The notes beneath the pieces were generated by a model. That model ran no database searches. It saw nothing but the letters and a program-made list of their open reading frames with translations, and was not told the origin of the DNA. From Acidobacteriota bacterium (lineage in GTDB: Bacteria > Acidobacteriota > Thermoanaerobaculia > UBA5066 > Gp7-AA6), in assembly GCA_003222385.1 (NCBI GenBank), contig QHVV01000002.1, positions 1-36,675 of the forward strand: a stretch of DNA of 36,675 nt. Reading direction: 5' to 3'. Both the position numbers and the translations under genes were made by a program. Of the stretch, positions 22,832 to 30,554 are shown piece after piece (position 1 is the first letter of the stretch; each line of letters begins with the position of its first letter).

Positions 22832-22834
22832 CTG

Positions 22835-23524
22835 TCAAAAACTCTTGAACACCGGCCGGTTTTGCGCGTCGCGCTCCACCCGGACCGGCTTGCCGGAGAA
22901 TGACTCTCCGGCCGCTTTCCCGAAGCCACCGCCGAGCGTTCCGGTTCCGCCGTACGGCGTCCCGTAGTAGGCCGTCAGAGCTTTGCGGACGTAGTCCCGC
23001 GTCTCGCCGTAGGGAGGGATCCCGCCGTACCGGGCCACGGCGGCTTCCCCGGCGTTGTAGGCGGCCAGCGACTTCTCGAGGTTCCCGTCGAAGAGGCCGA
23101 GCAGATGGGAGAGGTACCGGGTTCCCGCCGCGATGTTCTGGGCCGGGTCGTGGACGTTGCGGGCGCCGTGGCGGCTCGCGGTCCCCGGCATCAGCTGCAT
23201 GAGGCCGCGCGCGCCTTTGGGCGACACGGCCGCTGGGTTGAAACCGGACTCGACGAGCATCACGGACTTGACGAGCCGCGGGTCGAGCGAGTGGTCGTTC
23301 GCGGCCCGGTTGATGAGCGGATCGAACTGCGAGGGTCGGGAGATCCGCGCTGCGAGCCACTGCTCCCTCCCGGCCGAGCGCTTCCCGACGGCCGCGGTCT
23401 TCTCCCCGATGCCGTCGTTGTAAATCACCCTCTTGCCGTTGACGATCTGGATGCGGACCTTCGCCGACCCGGTCGCCGCGATGGCGAACAGGACGGCTGA
23501 GATCACCAGACTCTTCGAACGCAT
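22835..23524 (-). CDS. Secreted lytic transglycosylase (SLT domain)
   Basis: Cuts peptidoglycan glycan strands in the periplasm. Seen: a signal peptide at 1-21 ending TGSA-K, a short beta segment VRIQIVNGKRVIYNDG resembling DUF4124-type leaders, then an SLT domain with catalytic E92 in VMLVESGFNP, GARGLMQLMPGTASRHG, NIAAGTRYLSHLL and LAAYNAGEAAVARYGGIPPYGET. The C-terminus is Gly-rich and low in structure. Length 229. It has a perfect TATAAT 39 nt upstream of its ATG and is convergent with the mutase gene with only 3 nt between stops. Confidence 0.92.
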   Translation of the reverse strand: MRSKSLVISAVLFAIAATGSAKVRIQIVNGKRVIYNDGIGEKTAAVGKRSAGREQWLAARISRPSQFDPLINRAANDHSLDPRLVKSVMLVESGFNPAAVSPKGARGLMQLMPGTASRHGARNVHDPAQNIAAGTRYLSHLLGLFDGNLEKSLAAYNAGEAAVARYGGIPPYGETRDYVRKALTAYYGTPYGGTGTLGGGFGKAAGESFSGKPVRVERDAQNRPVFKSF

Positions 23525-23563
23525 GATCAGTTTTGGGACGGTCTCGTCAACCGGAGTGCGATC

Positions 23564-23569
23564 ATTATA
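23564..23569 (-). promoter_or_regulatory. -10 element for the lytic transglycosylase gene
   Basis: Perfect TATAAT on the minus strand, 39 nt upstream of the ATG at 23524, in an intergenic region that is locally A/T-rich. No convincing -35 hexamer at 16-18 nt. Confidence 0.5.
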
Positions 23570-23629
23570 TTCCGGCGTTTTGGGCAGCCGGACGCATTTT
23601 CCGGCCGAAATAGCCCGCCGTGACGCCGG

Positions 23630-24643
23630 TCACGCCGCCAGGATCTCGCGAACTGCTTCCCGGCCGGCGCGAAGGCCTTCGGACAGAAGGTCTTCCCGTT
23701 TGCCTCCGGCCTGAGCGAGGTCGGGCTTCCCCCCGCCGGAGCCCCCCAGGGCCTGGCCGATCCGCGCCGCTACGCGCGAGGCCGGAACGCGTTCGACCAG
23801 ATCCGGCGTCACCGCCGCGACGACGGACGTCTTGCCTTCCCGGGACGTCCCGACCAGGACGACCCCGCTCTTGACCCGGGACCGCAGCGTGTCGGAAAGA
23901 TTCCGCAGCTCCGGGATCGACAACCCCGGGACGAGGCGGGTGACGACGCGGACTCCTTCGATCTCTTCACTCTCTCCTTCGTTTCCCGAGTCGCCCGAGG
24001 CGAGCTTCATCTTGAGCGAAGCGACCTCGCGCTCCAGCGTTTTCAACCGCTCTTCCCGCTCTTCCCATCGATCGAGGAGGGTTTCCCGGGGCGCCTGCGC
24101 TGCGGCGGAGAGCCGGTTCAAGGCCTCCTCGTCGCTCTTCAAGAGCTCGACGGCGCCGAGCGAGGTGACCGCCTCGAGCCGCCGGACGCCCGCCGCGAGA
24201 GATCGGTCCGAGACGATCTTGAACGCGCCGATCTCGCCGGTGCGGGGGACGTGGCAGCCTCCGCAGAGTTCGGTCGAGAAGCCCGGCACTTCCACCACGC
24301 GCACGCGATCGGAGTACTTGTCCCAGAAGAACATGTCCGCGCCGCGCCGCCGCGCTTCCTCCATCGGGAGGATGGACTTCGTCACCTCGCGGTCGCGCAG
24401 AACCTCCTCGTTGACCAGGCGCTCGATCTCGGCGATCTGTGCGGGCGTGGGCGGAGCCGCGGCCGCGTAGTCGAACCGTAGCCGATCGGGCGCGACGAGT
24501 GAGCCCATCTGGCGCGCTCCCGCTCCGAGCACCTTCCGCAGGGCGGCGTGCAGGAGGTGGGTGCCGGTGTGGTTCGCCTGGGTGCGCCGGCGGATCCATT
24601 CCGGCACGCGCATGTCGACGGTGGCGTTGCGCTCGAGGCGGCC
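23630..24643 (-). CDS. alaS: Alanyl-tRNA synthetase, C-terminal part after a frameshift
   Basis: The second half of alaS, in the -1 frame relative to the first half. Seen: the editing-domain zinc ligands in NHTGTHLLHAALR and CGGCHVPRTGEIGAFKI, the DYAAAAPPTPAQIAEIERLVNEEV block, then a coiled coil and a C-terminal C-Ala domain ending GGSGGGKPDLAQAGGKREDLL. These clear mischarged Ser/Gly-tRNA(Ala) and bind tRNA. If read alone, translation could only begin at an internal codon such as ATG 24613, giving a fragment without catalysis. Conservation through to the C-terminus shows the frame is under normal selection and that the break is recent, recoded or a sequence error. Confidence 0.85.
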   Translation of the reverse strand, partial: GRLERNATVDMRVPEWIRRRTQANHTGTHLLHAALRKVLGAGARQMGSLVAPDRLRFDYAAAAPPTPAQIAEIERLVNEEVLRDREVTKSILPMEEARRRGADMFFWDKYSDRVRVVEVPGFSTELCGGCHVPRTGEIGAFKIVSDRSLAAGVRRLEAVTSLGAVELLKSDEEALNRLSAAAQAPRETLLDRWEEREERLKTLEREVASLKMKLASGDSGNEGESEEIEGVRVVTRLVPGLSIPELRNLSDTLRSRVKSGVVLVGTSREGKTSVVAAVTPDLVERVPASRVAARIGQALGGSGGGKPDLAQAGGKREDLLSEGLRAGREAVREILAA

Positions 24644-26301
24644 CGCACGACCCGCACGCGGTGGGCAATCGTGTCGGGTCGCGGCTTCCAGACGTGGAGG
24701 ACTTCGGCCTGGCCGCCGGGCCATTCCCAGGAACCGGTGTCGGCGATCTGTCCTCCTCCTTCGGGATAGAAGACGGTCCGGTCGGCGACCGCTTCGCCCG
24801 TCTCGCCGGCCTCGAGCCGCGCTGCGGGAGCGCCCTCCTTCGCGAGCCCCACGATCCGCGCCCCGTCCAAAGAAACGAAGTCGTGCTCCGGATATCCGCG
24901 GAAGACCGAGTGACCCGGAGGCAGGTCGAGTTTGTCGTAGACGGAGACGTCGGCGGCCGCGAACTTCGCGGCCGAGCGCGACGCCCGACGCTGCTCTTCC
25001 AGCAGCTTCTCGAACCCTTCCTCGTCGAGCGAGACCCCTTCGTCCGCCGCGATCTCGTGGATCACCTCGATCGGGATCCCGTAGGTGTCGTAGAGCCGGA
25101 AAACGGTCTCTCCCGAAAGGACCGACTCGTGTCGCTGCCTCGCCCGGCTCGCGGCTTCGCCGATGCGGTCGATTCCCTCGGTGAGCGTCCGCGCGAAGCG
25201 CTCTTCCTCCGGACGAAGGACGTCGGCGACGCGCCGGATCACCCCGTCCGCCTCTCCCGCCTCGATGTGGATGCCGCGGTAGACGTCGACGACCGGCCGG
25301 GCCAGACGGTGGAGGAACGGCTCGTGGAGCCCGAGACGGCGACCGTAACGCAACGCGCGACGCAGGATCCGCCGCAGCACGTAGCCGCGCCCCTCGTTCG
25401 AGGGGAGCACGCCGTCGGCGATCAACATGGTCGCGGCCCGCGCGTGGTCCGCGATGACGCGATAGGGGATGTCCTCGACCGCGAAATTTCCGCGATACCT
25501 CGGTCCGCCGCTGCCGGATACGATGTCCGAAAGGCTCGAGAGGATTCCGGCGAAGAGGTCGGTGTCGAAGTTGTTTCCGACCCCCTGGAGCACGGCCGCC
25601 AGCCTCTCGAGACCCGCTCCCGTGTCCACCGACGGTCGGGGCAGAGGCTCGAGCTTGCCGGAACCGTCCCGCTCGAACTGCATGAACACCAGATTCCAGA
25701 CCTCGATCGTCTCGTCGCCGGGGGCGTTGACCCGATCCGCGGAATTGCCCGAAAGATCCTTCCCGCGGAAGTAGTGAACCTCGGAGCACGGCCCGCACGG
25801 CCCGGTGTCCCCCATCGCCCAGAAGTTCTCGGACTCGCCGAAACGGAGGACCCGCTCCTTCGGAAGAAAGCGCTCCCAAATCGCGGCGGCGTCGTCATCG
25901 GACAGGAAGACGGTCGCCCACAGGCGCGCGGGATCGAGGCCGTAGCCGACGTCGCGATCGGTCAGGAGCTCCCACGCGAACCGGATCGCGTCTTCCTTGA
26001 AGTAGTCGCCGAACGAGAAGTTGCCGAGCATCTCGAAGAAGGTGTGGTGCCGTCCGGTGTACCCGACGTTGTCGAGGTCGTTGTGCTTCCCGCCCGCCCG
26101 AACGCATTTCTGCGAGCTGGTGGCGCGCCTGTAGTCGCGGGCTTCCCGTCCCGTGAAGACGTCCTTGAACTGGACCATGCCGGCGTTGGTGAAGAGAAGG
26201 GTCGGATCTTCCGCCGGGACGAGCGAGGACGACGGGACGCGGCGGTGCCCACGCTCCTCGAAGAAGCTAAGAAACCGTTCGCGGACCTCGTTGGTTGTCA
26301 T
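24643..26301 (-). CDS. alaS: Alanyl-tRNA synthetase, N-terminal catalytic part, frameshifted
   Basis: Charges tRNA(Ala) and is essential. Seen: ATG at 26301, class II motif 1 (LLFTNAGMVQFKDVFTG), motif 2 region GYTGRHHTFFEMLGNFSFGDYFK, motif 3 EGRGYVLRRILRRALRYGR, then the tRNA-recognition helices and the start of the editing domain (FYPEGGGQIADTG). The frame is correct until HRVRVVR near 24645; beyond that it reads through about 85 unrelated residues to a stop at 24382. One extra G in the GGG run at 24644-24642 would restore a continuous protein with exactly the family spacing to HTGTH. The 5' end overlaps the recX 3' end by 35 nt. Confidence 0.9.
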
Positions 26302-26797
26302 TCGCGTTTTGGAGTTTTTTCTCGAACCGATCGATCATCTCAGAAACCTTCGCCGGCGAGAATCCCCGGCGCGCCAGAGAATCGATCACGCGGCGCCGCC
26401 GCACGCGGGAGGGAAGGCGGGCGTTCGATTTCCAGGCTCGGTCCAACGACTTAGAGAGCGCGATTTCTTCCCGCTCGGGACCGCGCTCGGCGAGGGCCGT
26501 CTCGACCGTCTCGCGGGAGAAGCCGCGCGTCGAGAGTTCTCTCTCGAGGCGCCGCGCGCCGTAGCGCTCGCCGCGGGTCCGCACCGCGGAGCGGGCGGCG
26601 CCGAGGTCGTCGAGCCAACCTTCGCTTTCGAGCCGATCGACCGCGTCGTGGACGGCGGCCCGATCGAAACCGCGATCGCCGAGCGCTCGGGTCAGCTCCG
26701 TTCGGCCGCGCGGCCGGATCGAGAGGAGCCGCAGGCCTCGCTCGCGCGCCGCGTCGGGCGAGGAGGTGTCGGGAGGGGCCTTCTTCCCCGTGTCTAT
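26267..26797 (-). CDS. recX: Regulatory protein RecX, start codon non-canonical
   Basis: Modulates RecA filaments. Seen: three-helix RecX repeats, for example RGLRLLSIRPRGRTELTRAL, DRLESEGWLDDLGAARSAV, RYGARRLERELSTRGFSRET and RRRRVIDSLARRGFSPAKVSEMI. About 170 residues fit the family. No in-frame ATG, GTG or TTG exists before roughly residue 60, or for over 100 codons upstream into pilT. The likeliest start lies at the pilT stop, where ATA (26797-26795) overlaps TAG as ATAG; this is inference. recX commonly sits between recA and alaS; here pilT occupies the recA position. Downstream it overlaps alaS. Confidence 0.78.
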   Translation of the reverse strand: MDTGKKAPPDTSSPDAARERGLRLLSIRPRGRTELTRALGDRGFDRAAVHDAVDRLESEGWLDDLGAARSAVRTRGERYGARRLERELSTRGFSRETVETALAERGPEREEIALSKSLDRAWKSNARLPSRVRRRRVIDSLARRGFSPAKVSEMIDRFEKKLQNANDNQRGPRTVS

Positions 26798-27765
26798 CTT
26801 CCGGGCGGGACCTGATTCGAGAAATCGAACGGAGACTCCTCGTCGAGAGGGTTGAACGCGGTCGGCATCTCGAGCACCGAGTCCATCGCTTCCTGGGCGA
26901 CGTCGCTCGTCGACTGGATCCCCTGGATCTTCAGCCGGAACTCGTTGGGGTTCGTCGCGCGGCGCAGCGCCTCTTCCAGCGTGATGAGACCGGCCCGGTA
27001 GAGGCCGTACAGCGACTGGTCGAACGTCTGCATGCCGTACTGCGAAGTCCCGGCCTGGATCGCGTCCCGCAGGAGGCTCGTCTTCTCCTTGTTCTCGATG
27101 CATTCGCGCACGTAGCCGGTCCGGACGAGGATCTCGACGGCGGGCACCCGCCCGAGGCCATCCGCCCGCGGCATGAGACGCATCGACAGGACTGCCCGGA
27201 TCACTGCGCCCAGCTGGAGCCGGATCTGTTTCTGCTGGTGGGGAGGCACGACCGAAATGATGCGGTTGACGGTTTCGGTCGCATCGAGCGTGTGCAGCGT
27301 CGAGAGCACCAGATGGCCGGTCTCCGCCGCGACGAGCGCCGTTTCGATCGTCTCGTAGTCGCGCATCTCTCCCACCAGGATGACGTCCGGATCCTGGCGC
27401 AGTGCGCTGCGAAGCGCGATCGAGAAGCCCTTCGTATCCACGTCCACTTCGCGCTGGTTGATGATCGACTTCCTGTCCCGGTGAAGGAACTCGATCGGGT
27501 CCTCGATCGTCATGATGTGCTCGTTGCGGGTCGCGTTGATCAGGTCGATCATGGCCGCGAGGGTCGTCGACTTCCCGGATCCGGTCGTTCCCGTGCAGAG
27601 GATGAGTCCCCGCTGCTCCTGGCAGATCTTTTCGATCACCGGCGGGAGCAGGAGCTCCCGAATCGTCCGGATCTTCTGGGGAATCACTCGAAGGACGAGC
27701 CCGACGGTCCCCCGCTGCTGAAAGATGTTGCAGCGGAAGCGGCCGAGCGTCGGCACCGAGTATTC
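26794..27765 (-). CDS. pilT: Twitching motility ATPase PilT, C-terminal part after a frameshift
   Basis: Retraction motor of type IV pili; a hexameric ATPase. Seen in this frame: the end of the N-terminal PAS-like domain (YSVPTLGRFRCNIFQQRG), Walker A GTTGSGKST, the Asp box MTIEDPIEFLHR, Walker B DPDVILVGEMRD, the His box ETGHLVLSTLHTLDA, and the retraction-associated AIQAGTSQYGMQTFDQSL. Catalytic motifs are complete. Standing alone it could begin at the GTG at 27756, lacking the first 60-odd residues. The frame is -1 relative to the N-terminal part, and about nine residues of the family consensus are missing at the junction. Confidence 0.88.
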   Translation of the reverse strand, partial: EYSVPTLGRFRCNIFQQRGTVGLVLRVIPQKIRTIRELLLPPVIEKICQEQRGLILCTGTTGSGKSTTLAAMIDLINATRNEHIMTIEDPIEFLHRDRKSIINQREVDVDTKGFSIALRSALRQDPDVILVGEMRDYETIETALVAAETGHLVLSTLHTLDATETVNRIISVVPPHQQKQIRLQLGAVIRAVLSMRLMPRADGLGRVPAVEILVRTGYVRECIENKEKTSLLRDAIQAGTSQYGMQTFDQSLYGLYRAGLITLEEALRRATNPNEFRLKIQGIQSTSDVAQEAMDSVLEMPTAFNPLDEESPFDFSNQVPPGR

Positions 27766-27950
27766 TCCTTCTGTCGCGCCGACATGATCGAAAACGCCAT
27801 GGCCACGGTCTCTTCCTGCATGAGCGGGCGCAGCTCGGCGAGCGGGATGAGTGTTCCGTCCACACGGATGACGGGATGGGCGCCGACCTTGAGATGAAGG
27901 TCGGAGGCGCTGCGGTCGACTGCGATCTTGAGCAGGTCGTTGATCAGCAC
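27765..27950 (-). CDS. pilT: PilT, N-terminal fragment
   Basis: First 62 codons of pilT from a GTG with GGAG upstream. Seen: INDLLKIAVDRSASDLHLKV, IRVDGTLIPLAELRPLMQEE and AFSIMSARQKE, a close match to the PilT N-terminal domain. After RQKE the frame drifts into unrelated residues ending at 27684. The ATPase part resumes one frame away. In the Pseudomonas protein an FEExLExDF-like segment stands between these points; it is absent here, so about 28 nt seem to be missing, not just one base. Confidence 0.85.
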
Positions 27951-27971
27951 GGATTTGTCTCCAAAGTGGAT

Positions 27972-27977
27972 AGGGTA
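27972..27977 (-). promoter_or_regulatory. Possible -10 element upstream of pilT
   Basis: TACCCT on the minus strand, 21 nt upstream of the pilT GTG and identical to the hrcA -10. The -35 region is poor. ilvE ends only 46 nt upstream, so readthrough is also possible. Confidence 0.3.
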
Positions 27978-28023
27978 CGCCCGATGGGCGCGGATTGGAA
28001 GCCGCCGGAACTGGACCTAGGTC

Positions 28024-28962
28024 TTAGACCCGTGCTTCGACGGGCAGCGGGGTCAACCACCCGTATCGGTCCTCGGCCTCGCCGTCCAAGAGCGCGAAGA
28101 AGTCTTTCTGGAGGCGCTCCGTGACCGGACCCCGGGAGCCCGTCCCGACCGGGATCCGATCGACCGACCGGACCGGCGTGATCTCGGCCGCGGTGCCGGT
28201 GAAGAAGACTTCGTCGGCGATGTAGAGCATCTCGCGGGCAATCTGCTGCTCGACCACCTCGAACCCGGCGTCGCGAGCGAGCGTGATCACGGACTCGCGC
28301 GTGATCCCCGGCAGGATCGTGCCGGCCAGCGGCGGGGTCAACAGCCTGCCCTTGTACACGAGAAAAATGTTTTCGCCGCTCCCCTCCGAGATGCGTCCGG
28401 CGTTGTCGAGCGCGATCCCCTCCGTGTAGCCGTTGACGATCGCTTCCATCTTGATCAGCATCGAGTTCAGATAGTTGCCGGTCGCCTTCGCCATCGCGGG
28501 AAACGTGTTCGGCGCCATCCGGTTCCACGACGAGACGCAGACGTCGACGCCGTTCTGCACCGCGTCCTCGCCCAGGTACTGCCCCCACTTCCAGACCCCG
28601 ATGACGACGTCGACCGGGCTCTTGAACGGATTGACGCCGAGAGCGCCCAGGCCCCGGTAGATCACGGGCCGGATGTAGCAGTCCCCGAAACCGTTGGCGC
28701 GAATCGTGTCGAAGATCGCGTCCCGGAACTCGGCCGCCGAGTACGGGATCTCCATCCGGTAGACCTTGCACGAGTGATAGAGCCGCTCGATGTGATCGTC
28801 GAGACGAAACGCCGCCGGGCCGCTGCGCGTCTTGTAGACGCGCATGCCTTCGAACATTGCCGATCCGTAGTGGAAGACGTGCGCGAAAGCGTGGATCTTC
28901 GCCTCGGCGAAATCCACGAGCCTTCCGTTCATCCAGACTCTGGAAACCTCTTCGTACGACAT
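28024..28962 (-). CDS. ilvE: Branched-chain-amino-acid aminotransferase
   Basis: Last step of Leu, Ile and Val synthesis and first step of their breakdown; a PLP enzyme. Seen: VWMNGRLVDFAEAKIHAFAH, GSAMFEGMRVYKTRSG, the Schiff-base lysine context AMAKATGNYLNS, the PLP-binding EGIALDNAGRISEGSGENIF, and the C-terminal FFTGTAAEITPVRSVDRIPVG. Length 312 is typical of class IV IlvE. The ATG follows GGGAGG. It is the most upstream gene of the ilvE-pilT-recX-alaS run, 73 nt before pilT; it is not associated with other branched-chain genes here. Confidence 0.95.
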   Translation of the reverse strand: MSYEEVSRVWMNGRLVDFAEAKIHAFAHVFHYGSAMFEGMRVYKTRSGPAAFRLDDHIERLYHSCKVYRMEIPYSAAEFRDAIFDTIRANGFGDCYIRPVIYRGLGALGVNPFKSPVDVVIGVWKWGQYLGEDAVQNGVDVCVSSWNRMAPNTFPAMAKATGNYLNSMLIKMEAIVNGYTEGIALDNAGRISEGSGENIFLVYKGRLLTPPLAGTILPGITRESVITLARDAGFEVVEQQIAREMLYIADEVFFTGTAAEITPVRSVDRIPVGTGSRGPVTERLQKDFFALLDGEAEDRYGWLTPLPVEARV

Positions 28963-29029
28963 CGCGCGGGCCTCCCGTGTCGAGGAGTGGACCGGGTCGC
29001 GGCAGTATCCGCCGAGCGCGAGAGCGGTG

Positions 29030-29278
29030 TCAACGTTTCGCGGCCGCGGCCACGAGCGCGAGCGCGGCGATCGCGGCGGTCTCCGCGCGGAGCGTTCCCG
29101 TGGGAAGAGCGACGATCTTCCACCCGCGCTTCGACGCCTCCGTTCTTTCCGGGTCCGTCCATCCTCCTTCCGGACCGACGAGGAGGGCCGAGGACTCTCG
29201 ATCGAGCCGGAGCGGAAAACGGGCGCCGTCCGCGTCGAGAAAGAGTCGCTCCCGGCAGTGCTCGTCTTCCAGCACCTG
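29030..29278 (-). CDS. rsmE: RsmE, C-terminal SPOUT part downstream of an in-frame TAG
   Basis: Continues in exactly the same frame as the N-terminal part after a TAG at 29281-29279. Seen: QVLEDEHCRERLFLDAD, then the SPOUT knot core ALLVGPEGGWTDPE and LPTGTLRAETAAIAALAL, which form the SAM-binding site. The protein as a whole would be of normal RsmE length if the TAG were sense. A GTG at 29275 could start this fragment alone, giving 81 residues that lack the RNA-binding PUA-like domain. Confidence 0.85.
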   Translation of the reverse strand, partial: QVLEDEHCRERLFLDADGARFPLRLDRESSALLVGPEGGWTDPERTEASKRGWKIVALPTGTLRAETAAIAALALVAAAAKR

Positions 29279-29746
29279 CTAGAAATCGACGGGCCCGGAG
29301 ATCGCGGGCCATTCAGCGCGCCCGCACTGTTTGGAAGATTCCCGCACGATCCGCTCCAGCCGCGGAAGAAGGCCGGCCGAGGCGCGAAAAGACTGCGTGC
29401 GCGCGGTCCGGACGAGGACGACCCCGGCCGCGCCGAGTTCCGTCGCCTTCTCGACCGCCCAGGCGAGTCTCTCGGGCCTCAACCCCGCGAGATACAGCTT
29501 GACGCGAAGCTCCTGCGGCCTCCGGTCGACGATTTCAGAAACGCAGACGATCATCTCTTTCCGGGAAATCCGGACGACGTGACCCGTACCTTCGGCACCG
29601 CTGCCGTCGGAGAGCAGGACCGGGTCGCCGGCAACGAGCCGGCGCGCGCGGGCGTGGAGAGCCTCCTCCCGGGAAAGACGGAGCGTCTCTCCCGCCGCGG
29701 GAAGTGCGGGCACGATCAGGCGCGTTCGAGAGTGACGCACGTCCAT
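29279..29746 (-). CDS. rsmE: 16S rRNA m3U1498 methyltransferase RsmE, N-terminal part ending at TAG
   Basis: Methylates U1498 of 16S rRNA. Seen: the PUA-like N-terminal domain (RLIVPALPAAGETLRLSREE, VAGDPVLLSDGSG) and the linker into the SPOUT domain (KATELGAAGVVLVRTARTQ, ESSKQCGRAEWP). It stops at TAG right after GPVDF, before the SAM-binding knot, so this product would be inactive. The start is uncertain: ATG 29746 and GTG 29740 both lie inside the end of prmA, and a CTG overlapping the prmA TGA as CTGA would give the minimal IVPALP start. Last gene of the heat-shock operon. Confidence 0.82.
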   Translation of the reverse strand: MDVRHSRTRLIVPALPAAGETLRLSREEALHARARRLVAGDPVLLSDGSGAEGTGHVVRISRKEMIVCVSEIVDRRPQELRVKLYLAGLRPERLAWAVEKATELGAAGVVLVRTARTQSFRASAGLLPRLERIVRESSKQCGRAEWPAISGPVDF

Positions 29747-30543
29747 CCGTTCTCGCGACGGCAGCCGACGAGAGTCCACCTGCGCGCGCGGAGCTTCGAA
29801 ACGACTTCACCCTCGCGGTCCGACGGAATCCCCGACACGATCGCGATCCCTTTCGCGGCGACGCGGGCGAAGATCGCGGCGCGCATCGGGAGGAGCTCCT
29901 CCGGCAGCAGGTTGGCGACCACGATCGGGAAGCTGCCCGTCACCGCCTCCGCGGAACACGCCGCGAGCCGGACTCTCGCGCCGAAGGCATGCCGCCGGAG
30001 GTTCTCGCGCGCCACGAAGACGGCCTCCGGATCGGAATCGAACCCGATCGCGAGAGCCGCTCCGAGCGCCGCCGCCGCGAGCGCGACGATCCCCGATCCT
30101 GTTCCGACGTCCAGGAGCCGGCGGCCTTCCAGCGGCACCTCTTCCAGGGCGAGAAGTGCGAGCCGCGTCGACTCGTGGTGGCCGGTCCCGAATGCGCGCG
30201 AGGCGGGAAGGCGAAGAGCGATGCGCCCCGCCGGCGGCGGCCGGTCCGACACCTCGCCGGGCTCGATCCAGAACCGTTCTCCCACCGGGAAGGGCCGCGA
30301 CGCAGCGCGATAGGCCTCGAACGGGTCTTCCTCGGCGAGGTCCGTCACGAGCTCGTGCCGGATTCGCGTCGCGTCGAGCGCTCCGGCCGCGGCCCGCGCC
30401 GAGCGAGCCTCCCGGTAGTACGCGACCAGATCGTCCCCGCTTTCGAGATATCCGAGAGGGTCGAAGAGGGAAAGGAGACCGACGACCGAGTCGTCCTTCG
30501 CTTTGCGGGGGACGGTCAGGCGGGAGTACTTGAGCCGCGACAG
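29716..30543 (-). CDS. prmA: Ribosomal protein L11 methyltransferase PrmA, CTG start
   Basis: Trimethylates ribosomal protein L11. Seen: N-terminal substrate-binding domain (KYSRLTVPRKAKDDSVVGLL), then WIEPGE, the AFGTGHHESTRLALLAL motif, SAM motif LLDVGTGSGIVALAAAALG, and the NPPY-like ANLLPEELL. The canonical GTG at 30348 would remove the whole N-terminal domain. Upstream in frame, CTG at 30543-30541 gives MSRLKYSRLTV and lies 7 nt after an AAGG ribosome site, so I use it. A GTG overlapping the dnaJ stop is in another frame and ends after 13 codons. The resulting 275 residues match the family. dnaJ-prmA-rsmE is a common order. Confidence 0.88.
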   Translation of the reverse strand: MSRLKYSRLTVPRKAKDDSVVGLLSLFDPLGYLESGDDLVAYYREARSARAAAGALDATRIRHELVTDLAEEDPFEAYRAASRPFPVGERFWIEPGEVSDRPPPAGRIALRLPASRAFGTGHHESTRLALLALEEVPLEGRRLLDVGTGSGIVALAAAALGAALAIGFDSDPEAVFVARENLRRHAFGARVRLAACSAEAVTGSFPIVVANLLPEELLPMRAAIFARVAAKGIAIVSGIPSDREGEVVSKLRARRWTLVGCRRENGWTCVTLERA

Positions 30544-30550
30544 CTGTGGA

Positions 30551-30554
30551 CCTT
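30551..30554 (-). promoter_or_regulatory. Ribosome binding site supporting the prmA CTG start
   Basis: AAGG on the minus strand, its first A being the last base of the dnaJ TGA, followed by 7 nt and then CTG at 30543. This is ideal spacing and the main sequence support for CTG as the prmA start. Confidence 0.5.

Noticed and set aside
29279-29281. Possible selenocysteine- or pyrrolysine-type recoding in rsmE
   Set aside because: The codon is TAG, not TGA, and lies away from the catalytic residues; no pylT/pylS genes are visible, and TAG ends several other genes normally. Error or nonsense mutation is simpler.
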